Part shown: in pieces, positions 57,480-64,000 of the stretch
Layout of the letters: every line of letters begins with the position of its first letter
Position numbering within the stretch: position 1 is the first letter of the stretch
DNA from: Elmis aenea
Lineage: Eukaryota > Arthropoda > Insecta > Coleoptera > Elmidae
Reading direction: 5' to 3'
Length of the DNA stretch: 64,000 nt
Assembly: GCA_947652605.1 (NCBI GenBank)
Contig: OX393581.1
Span: 11,040,640-11,104,639, forward strand
Notes under the pieces: generated by a model
Seen by the model: only the letters and a program-made list of their open reading frames with translations
What the model was told of the DNA's origin: nothing
Database searches by the model: none
Made by a program: the position numbers and the translations under genes

Positions 57480-58578
57480 AGGTGTAACAAGTGTATTGTG
57501 CGTATTATGGCACAGCGCAGGAGGAGTGGTGCTGTATGATGTGAGAACGACGAATATACGGCCGAAGATCTGAAAAAATGGATATGATTACGAACATGAT
57601 TAAAAAAACAATGAAAGATATGAAAGAAACAAAATATCTCTAGATCGACGAGCATACGTCAGAGGATTCGAAAAGAAAAAGAGAACAGGACATAGAAGAC
57701 ATATCAGAAGGTAGTAAAAAGAGTAAAAATAATAACAGGACACCTCAAAAAGAGAGGAAAGAGAAAGAAAATAAAACGGATACGCTTATGAGCATGATCG
57801 AGCAAGAAATGAGAGATATAAAAGAAATAAAACATGACCAGAGGTCATATCAAGAGCAACTGAAGGAACTGAAACAGAAAAATGAATTGCTGAAAAATGA
57901 AAACAAGATACCTAATAAAAGAGAAGATGAAATCCGTAGAAGGTAGAGTGAGAAGACTGGAAAAAGATAGAAGCAAAAATAATATCGTTGTGACAGGCTT
58001 GGAAATAAAAACTGATAACAAAGCAGACCTTATACATGAATTCGAACACCTTATTGAAAGAGGAGCAGGTATAAAAGTTCAGATTAAAAACGCCATGAAG
58101 ATAGGAACAAAAGCATGTAAGTTAGAACTAGTCAAACCACTAGAAAAAGAAAAGGTAATGAAAAACAAGTATAAGTTAAAACAACTCCAAGAAATAATAT
58201 TATAAACAACGAATGACAAAGAAGGAACTAGAAATTCAAAAGAAGCTAAAACAAATAGCGGAAGAAGAGAGACAGAATGGGATATCAAAAGATCACAATT
58301 GATGGAAAATAATGGAGATGGGACAGCGAGCAGGAAAAGTTGAAAGAAAGTAAAACAACAAACCATCAACCTTCAAAAAACTGATAGTAAAGAATAACAC
58401 AACGGTACAAGCGATGAGAAAGGACACAAGAAAGAAAATAGATTTAAAGGACATCGAAAATGACACAAGCAATGAAAAAGGACATGCGAAAAGAAATAAG
58501 AAACACCCAACTCCAAAAAAAACGCCAAAAAAGGAAAAAAAAAGAAATTTGAAACCATGGGCCTTGTAGGCAAAGAGT
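57480..58578 (+). pseudogene. LINE ORF1 (RTE-like) with the very start of ORF2
   Basis: A lysine/glutamate-rich coiled-coil region precedes 57897-58203, which reads VEGRVRRLEKDRSKNNIVVT, GLEI, then IKNAMKIGTKACKLELVKPL, a typical ORF1 RNA-binding segment of these LINEs. A frame-shifted continuation ends near NGISKDHN and ITIDGK. At 58540-58578 comes RNLK, then LVGKEY-like text, matching the first residues of ORF2, after which hAT sequence resumes. So the 5' half of the LINE is kept and nearly all of ORF2 is lost, the opposite of usual 5' truncation. Confidence 0.7.
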
Positions 58579-58877
58579 ACAAAATGACATTGGGATATTT
58601 TATTTTCATTTTAATTTCTAAAATACAAACAAATCTTCTGAAAATAAAAACATTGCCATATAAAAATATAATTTATAGAGAATAACGATACAAAATAACT
58701 TTTATTGAAACGTTATCGGTTATTATAACCAGGGATGGAATAACGTTTTGAAACGTTACGTTATTGTATAACGTTATTAATTATTTGCTTTCGTTACATA
58801 ACGTTATAAATAACATTAAAAAAATGAATTGTTATGTTATACAACGTTATATAACGTTACACAAATTATATAATATA

Positions 58878-59959
58878 CAGGGTGTTTCTTAAGTCATGCA
58901 AAAAAATCGGTAGATGATTTCTTATCGAGAATTAAGGGGGGTCTTTTATACAATTTTTTTTCCTTAAGACTGTTTTATACTATACTATTTTTTCGTTTAA
59001 GAAAATCGTATACGATTTTTGATACAAAAATTTCGTTCAAGAGTTTAACATGGAAAATATGAACCTTTTACATTGTACTATATTTTGGTACGAAAATGTT
59101 TAGTTTGATCACAACAGAAAGCGAATAATTTTCAAATTTAACGTATATTTAACGCATGTTCCATTCTACATATTTATTCCTACAAAATAAATTGTCAGGG
59201 ATATAACGGTAATAAGTAGTATTTAACATCGTTTGATCGTTTCAGTTAACCTAACCCATAAATGACATGCGGTCAGATACAGTTGCAGTAAATTACGCAT
59301 GCGCCCATGCCACAAAACACGCCCATGCTAAAATAGGACGCATTTAGAGCATGTAGTAATTTTTCGTTCAAGATTTGTAATTTCTGATTGACACCGTACT
59401 AGAACGAAAGAATAGTATAGTATAAAACAGACTTTAGATGAATGAATTACACCCGTCAAATCCACCCAATATGAACATAAACAAACCATGGTAAACACCA
59501 AAATGAATCGTTTTATAGGTATTAGAATATTTGATAGTTCATGTTCACTCATATAATTTTTTGCTCAAAAGCTGTAGGTTTTACGAGAAAAATTGAAGAA
59601 TTAAAGAAATCTCTTAATAAATCAAGTTAAAAAAAAAATAATTGCAAAATTTCAACCCACCAAAAAGTTCTGATAAAAAAAACCAACAGGGGTCGCACTT
59701 TTCAGCTCACTGTGAAGGTGGGAAATGATTGAAAATATTCCTATGGAAAACCTTTTAATAAGTATAAAACATCTACCAAATATCATTCTCCTGCATATAT
59801 CCAAATTTGAGAAATAAAATAGAAACCTTATTTTACCGATCCTCTTTAGGGGGGTGTAACTTCGACGTCTAAGGAAAAAAAGTTATATGAAAGACCTCCC
59901 TTGATTTTCGATAAGAAATCACCTCCCGATTTTTTTCACATGATTTAAGAATTACCCTG
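58878..59959. mobile_element. Family-A element, complete copy, TA flanks
   Basis: The left end CAGGGTGTTTCTTAAGTCAT and the inverse of the right end ATGATTTAAGAATTACCCTG, with pairing for about 90 bp through the TGATTTCTTATCGA(G/A)AAT block. TA at 58876-58877 and 59960-59961. This copy defines the family seen in parts at 5540-7045, 9235-10435 and 60605-60800. It contains the Harbinger-type MITE at 58967-59433. Non-coding. Confidence 0.88.
58967..59433. mobile_element. 467-bp PIF/Harbinger-type MITE, TTA duplication
   Basis: AGACTGTTTTATACTATACT is matched in inverse by AGTATAGTATAAAACAGACT. TTA flanks both ends (58964-58966, 59434-59436). Removing it restores the family-A sequence. A 35-bp piece of the same end occurs near 2896-2930. 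No protein is encoded. Confidence 0.88.
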
Positions 59960-60413
59960 TATAACATTAGAATTTTTGTTTTTATTAGTTACTCTGAAAT
60001 TGTTTTTGAGATCTGTAAATGTAAATTTGAAAAATAGTACAAAATTACGTTGGTATATTATATTTTCATTTTAATTTCTAAAATACAATCACAATATTCT
60101 TCTGAAAATAAAAGGATCGCCAAATAAAAATTTAATTTAAAGATAATAATGATACAAAATAACTTTTAATAAAACGTTATTGGTTATTATAACGTTATAT
60201 AACGTTATCAAAATATCGTTACGTTATTGTATAATAATATATAATTGAATCGTTATTATAACGTTATCGGGTATCGTTACGTTACGTTTTCCATCCCTGA
60301 TTATAACGTTATATAACGTTATTAAAATATCGTTAAGTTATCATATAAAAAATTATAGTTAAATCGTTATTATAACGTTACCGGGTATCGTTACGTTACG
60401 TTTTCCATCCCTG

Positions 60414-60604
60414 GTCAGAAGAGGAGCTTAAACATCAATAATGAAAAAACAGAATACCTTGTTATTGGAGGTATGTAATGCCGCTGATTCACAACTTGAA
60501 CCCCAAATTATCAAGAGTACGAATGAATATAAATATCTTGGTGTTTAAATAAATAGTGATGGAAACTGTAAAACTGATAAGTATCTCAAACAGAGTTGGA
60601 TTAG
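60414..60604 (+). pseudogene. LINE reverse transcriptase thumb fragment
   Basis: Reads across the hAT-1 junction: SLNINNEKTEYLVIGG, then after a shift ADSQLEPQIIKSTNEYKYLG, then V, stop, INSDGN and SWIRPR. The INxEKTExL … EYKYLGV motif is the conserved block after the YADD box in many LINEs. Only about 60 codons remain and the clade is not assignable. Confidence 0.6.
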
Positions 60605-60800
60605 GCCGAGGTATAAAACATATACCAAATATCATTCTCCAACATTTATCCAAATTTGAGAAATAAAATAAAAACATAATTTTACGCTCTCCTTTAGGAG
60701 GGTGTAACTCAGAAATGAGACGACTAAGGAAAAACTTTTATATGAAAGACCCTCCTTAATTTTCGATAAGGAATCACCACCTGAATTTTTTCGCAATATT
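60605..60800 (+). mobile_element. Family-A right-end fragment
   Basis: GTATAAAACATATACCAAAT, then ATTTGAGAAATAAAATAAAAAC, GGAGGGTGTAACTC and TTTTCGATAAGGAATCACC match the right part of the family-A copy ending at 59959. It lacks the terminal CACCCTG. Confidence 0.75.
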
Positions 60801-62879
60801 TAATGAATGTATACACCACTTCTGGGTGAATGTTTCATATCTTAAAAAGCGAAATAGTAATTTATAGCCTTGGTAATAAACATTGTAACTTAAAAAACTA
60901 TCATTTGACAAAAATTTGTTCCTTGGAGGAGTCTGTCTTAATCGAAAACTTAAAGCAACAAACAAATATTAATGGTACTTTAAACAAGTTTATGTAATCG
61001 CTGTCGTCTCAGGCGGTTTCTTTTGCTGCTCACCTGCTTGCTGGTAATTTATCCGGTTAATTCACTGTCAAAATTGGCGTACACTGTGTTGCTGGCACAA
61101 TCACGCTAATTAAGACTAGGTGTTGACATGCAATTAATCAGTTGTGCTACAGTTTGATCCGCGAATAGCTAAACTGTGATCACACACAAAACTAAAACAG
61201 TAGTCACATAGATGCAAGCACACAAGCAACTAAATGGTTGGGTTGCAACATAAACTCCTACGAGCTAGCCACGGTGTGTGCTCTTGAGATGATAAAGAGG
61301 ACGAAATTCGAACCTATACGACATAGAACAGTCTTACGAAATAGCGCAATCGTTCACTTTATGTCAAGACAAACTGTTTAGTGGCCGATATTTACAGTTT
61401 TACGCTAGTTGCCTGTGAGCGCGTTGTCATATTAACGATTTGTAGTGACCACGGCAACCAAACTGTTGCACAACTGATAATTGCATGTCAGCGCCTAGCC
61501 TAAATGTACGCAGGAGAATCTTTGTCGAGACCAACTCATATTCCCATTAACATTTCTAGCGAAATTGTTCAAAGATAGACAACTTAATGTAATTATTCTG
61601 AAAAAGCTTGAAGCAATAATTTTTGATAAAATAGCTGGTATTTTGACAACTTTCAATAGTAATATTCAATTTATCGAATAATGGCAGATAAAACTTTCTC
61701 AGAATTTACTTTTCCCCCCATTTTAATAGCTCATATTTTCTTTTAACTGCTCATAAGTCCTTTCAGATTCGACAATAATACTAGCAGTGATATAGATCCA
61801 TAACGACGCAATAAGATAACAATATAGTACAACAATCTGTCAATTTGTCTTCCAAGGAAATAGAAATCGGCTTATGTTCATCAAAAAAATTGCAATAAAC
61901 CATCCGATACTACTTTTACTCCGACAATAAAATGAAACTAAACGAACATCTTCCGTAAAACGCGAAGGATATAATGAAATAATATTTTCCACATATCCTT
62001 ATAAATTTCACGGATTATACCGAACCTTTTAAAGAATCCTAGGCTTACATTTCACTGAACTACACTAGAATAACATTGCTGTATGTATGGTTTTGCTCTC
62101 CTGTGGAACGGAAATATTGATCCTTGACTTAAAACATACAAAAACTCGCTCATTTGTGAAGAAGCCTGAAGACACGAGGGAATTTGTTCAATCTATGGTT
62201 TACCGAAAACATCTCAAGTACACTTGTATGCCATTTACTGTAAGCGAAGCTCAATTTTTTTGAAATAAATTTATTGAAAACACAACTCGAATCGAGGCAA
62301 GTTTTAAAGTATTTAAAAAACGAAGAATAGAAATCGTGTTCCTAGATAAAATGAAAGGTATAGTAAAAAACTTGAATATCTTCTCAATTACTGGAAGAGA
62401 TTAGCTTTTTACTCTATTTCACATCTGTTTTTATATATAAAGTTTCTTTGTTAGTTTGTACAGTGATAAATCATATCCAAACAACTACAAATAAAACTAA
62501 ACAGTATTAAAAAAAAATGTTTGCGGTTAAAAATCTACCCCACAATTAAAAAAATACGCATTTACATTTTCAATTCTATAATTCCAACAATATTATCCTA
62601 GAGAATTTATTTGTGCGATTCGGGATAATATTTTTCTAGCAAGGAACAGAAAGATTTTCACAGAGATTACCTGTTGTGGTGATTTTAAGTTCTACTTAAT
62701 TCTCATTTAATTTCATGACACACAAGATGAACTACCAAAAGTTTATAAATTAAACGCCCTGTACCCTGTAAACAGTTTGGATTTACAGATGAACGATGTT
62801 TATAATATGATTTTGTATATCAGGTGACCAAATAAGAACGATACAACTTTAAGTTTAAATTATTTTTATACCAAATGTA
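60801..62879. other. Intergenic, nothing recognised
   Basis: No gene or clear repeat. The 61000-61550 portion is a little richer in GC, but without a frame or motif I can support. Confidence 0.35.
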
Positions 62880-63990
62880 AAATACCAGACATTTTTTCAT
62901 AAATACTTTCTGTCAAGCAGTACCTGTAGCGCCTTCAAAGAAGTAGGGGATTCCACATCAAACTGTCACACGAAGAGGATGCAGTGGTAGTTCGTGGATT
63001 AACGAAGGTTGCCCACACCCCAATATCGAAAATTTTGTTTGTTAACAAATAAACTGAGGTCCAAATGGGCTTCGTCACTCATAATGATGTTTGATGAAAA
63101 TCTGGGTCGCCTTTCCATCTGTTTAGGACAAAATTACTGAAGTTACGACAGCGCTCATGCTCCTGAGGTTCAAGTTTTTGAGTTGACTAAATCTTATATA
63201 AGGGAAAAGACCCATATTTTTCTTCAGAATATTTTGTAGAGAGTTCCTCTTAATTCCTAGTTATCGAGAACGCCGCCTGGTAGACAAAAGGTTTGTTCCA
63301 ACAGCGATTTGCAGGGTACAGTAAACGATCAGGAGTTTGCGCAGTATCAATATCGCGTTCCAACAGGCTCTGATAGTTCACCGGACGGTTTAGTCGGCTG
63401 TTCCAACATTACAAAATTGATACATGAACTAGTCAGTGAACGGTCAGAACAGTTCTTGGATGAGAGCGTGTACCAGCATTTGGATTTTTACACGCAAGCG
63501 CTGTTCATAACTAACGTGAGCTCAGCTAGCTATGCATCGCTTCCCAACCCCATTGAGTGCTAAATTCTTAAGGTGTTTACCCTAGCGATGCGTACATTTG
63601 TATGAACCCAATAGACGCAAATGTCATTTACAGTTAGGCCAGTCGTAAAAGAGTTCCAACAACGGTTAATACTGTGCAGTAAATTACATAGTACATAGTT
63701 CACGCATGCGAATAAACCTGTTTATAAACTAATCAGAGATCGGTTTTAAATCCCTTGTTGGAACAAACCTAATGTCGGATCTTTGGCTACAGTTTCACGT
63801 GTCACTGACACGTAATATTCTGTTCCTAACGAGCACTCCTGGCGCAATGAGAAACTGTTACAATGGGATGCTGCTCAAATTTATCCACTAAACGAGTTAT
63901 TGTTAGTCGCGAAGGTAAGTTGTTTCTACCGAAAATTGGACGCAACTTTTTAAGCGTTTTCGCAACAGACGACTGATTTGCGTGGAACGT
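62880..63990 (-). pseudogene. Tc1/mariner-like transposase pseudogene split by a MITE
   Basis: Read from high to low: LPSRLTITRLVDKFEQHPIV (N-terminal helix-turn-helix part) at about 63930-63870, a VSDT/VAKDP segment to 63772, then after the MITE STRRRSR, stop, LGIKRNSLQNILKK at about 63284-63215. Next come LFPYIRF-like text, MSDEAHLDLSLFVNKQNFRY and WGV near 63090-63030 (first catalytic Asp), and a CGIPYFFEGATGTA-like segment near 62950-62910. Stops and shifts are frequent. The third catalytic region is missing. This is a different subfamily from 51915-52960, judged by the NKQN(C/F)R(I/Y)WG signature. Confidence 0.75.
63289..63770. mobile_element. 482-bp MITE with AGGTTTGTTCCAACA ends
   Basis: AGGTTTGTTCCAACA at 63289-63303 is the inverse of TGTTGGAACAAACCT at 63756-63770. 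GTTCCAACA recurs inside at about 63358, 63400 and 63653. It interrupts the transposase pseudogene. The 84-codon frame 63309-63563 lies wholly within it, starts with an element motif and has no domain, so I do not call it a gene. Its target duplication is unclear, so the superfamily is unassigned. Confidence 0.8.
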
Positions 63991-64000
63991 TTTGATAATT

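Larger units (their letters stand above)
58730..60299. mobile_element. Inner hAT-type element (hAT-2), perfect 8-bp duplication
   Basis: CAGGGATGGAATAACGTTTT at 58730 and the inverse end AACGTTACGTTTTCCATCCCTG-type sequence at 60299. ATTATAAC flanks both sides exactly (58722-58729, 60300-60307). It is a sister copy of hAT-1: the TTTCATTTTAATTTCTAAAA block occurs in both. Without its insert it would be about 0.49 kb, a MITE. Confidence 0.92.
57358..60413. mobile_element. Outer hAT-type element (hAT-1) holding nested insertions
   Basis: The left end CAGGGATGGAATAACGTTTT and the inverse of AACGTTTTCCATCCCTG, with ATCAGAAG (57350-57357) and GTCAGAAG (60414-60421) as an 8-bp duplication matching at 7 of 8. 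Both ends are rich in ATAACGTTAT motifs. No hAT transposase is present. Inside lie a LINE ORF1 block and a second, complete hAT-type element. Flanks at 60422 onward carry a LINE RT fragment, so the element landed in older LINE DNA. Confidence 0.88.

Noticed and set aside
63309..63563. 84-codon frame as a secreted or regulatory protein
   Set aside because: Lies inside a MITE whose terminal motif repeats within it; no domain.
1..64000. CRISPR arrays, operons, riboswitches, tRNA or rRNA genes
   Set aside because: Nothing of this kind seen; the window has eukaryotic introns and transposons. tRNA genes cannot be excluded by eye without a covariance search.

Overview
The window looks like a gene-poor, AT-rich stretch of an insect nuclear genome. 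There are no operons, Shine-Dalgarno sites or CRISPR arrays. Introns follow the GT-AG rule. The transposon mix (piggyBac, Tc1/mariner, hAT, PIF/Harbinger, RTE-like and Jockey/CR1-like LINEs, an LTR) is typical of arthropods, and a beetle is my best guess, from overall resemblance only. I see one convincing host gene. It is a minus-strand, secreted or membrane-anchored leucine-rich-repeat (LRR) protein with two coding exons, 24048-24173 and 7922-8998. They are separated by a 15-kb intron that cuts the N-terminal cysteine cap of the LRR domain. Any further 5' untranslated exon would lie above 24173 and was not identified.

Layout. 1-2048 is the 5' part of a piggyBac-type transposon with an uninterrupted transposase that runs off the left edge and a TTAA site at 2049-2052. 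2053-7921 is non-coding and holds a family-A repeat split by a 1-kb foldback element. 7922-24173 is the LRR gene; its intron carries foldback elements, a LINE 3' fragment, a broken mariner, a nearly complete GC-rich mariner (19007-20314), a degenerate LINE and a solo LTR. 24174-30476 holds small LINE remnants and a probable Penelope-like terminal fragment. 30477-34068 is a three-level nest (foldback element, Jockey/CR1-like LINE, PIF/Harbinger). 37406-40228 is a long intact RTE-like ORF2. 42230-44720 is an RTE remnant split by a second Harbinger element, itself split by a foldback. 47090-48994 is a 1.9-kb palindrome containing the end of a transposase gene. 51442-52960 is a Tc1/mariner-like pseudogene. 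57350-60421 is a deep nest of hAT, hAT, family-A and Harbinger-type elements with recognisable target duplications. 62880-63990 is another transposase pseudogene split by a MITE.

There is no cooperating host pathway here. What links the parts is insertion history: target-site duplications give relative ages for many elements. Many unrelated-looking foldbacks share the terminus CAGGGTG...CACCCTG flanked by TA, and several share a subterminal GGGATCTCGC-like motif. I found no new cellular system. The strongest unusual items are the nested stacks, the large palindrome that copied older insertions in mirror image, the intact piggyBac, and a degenerate hammerhead-like core in the Penelope-like fragment. 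All reading was by eye; no alignment or database search was run.
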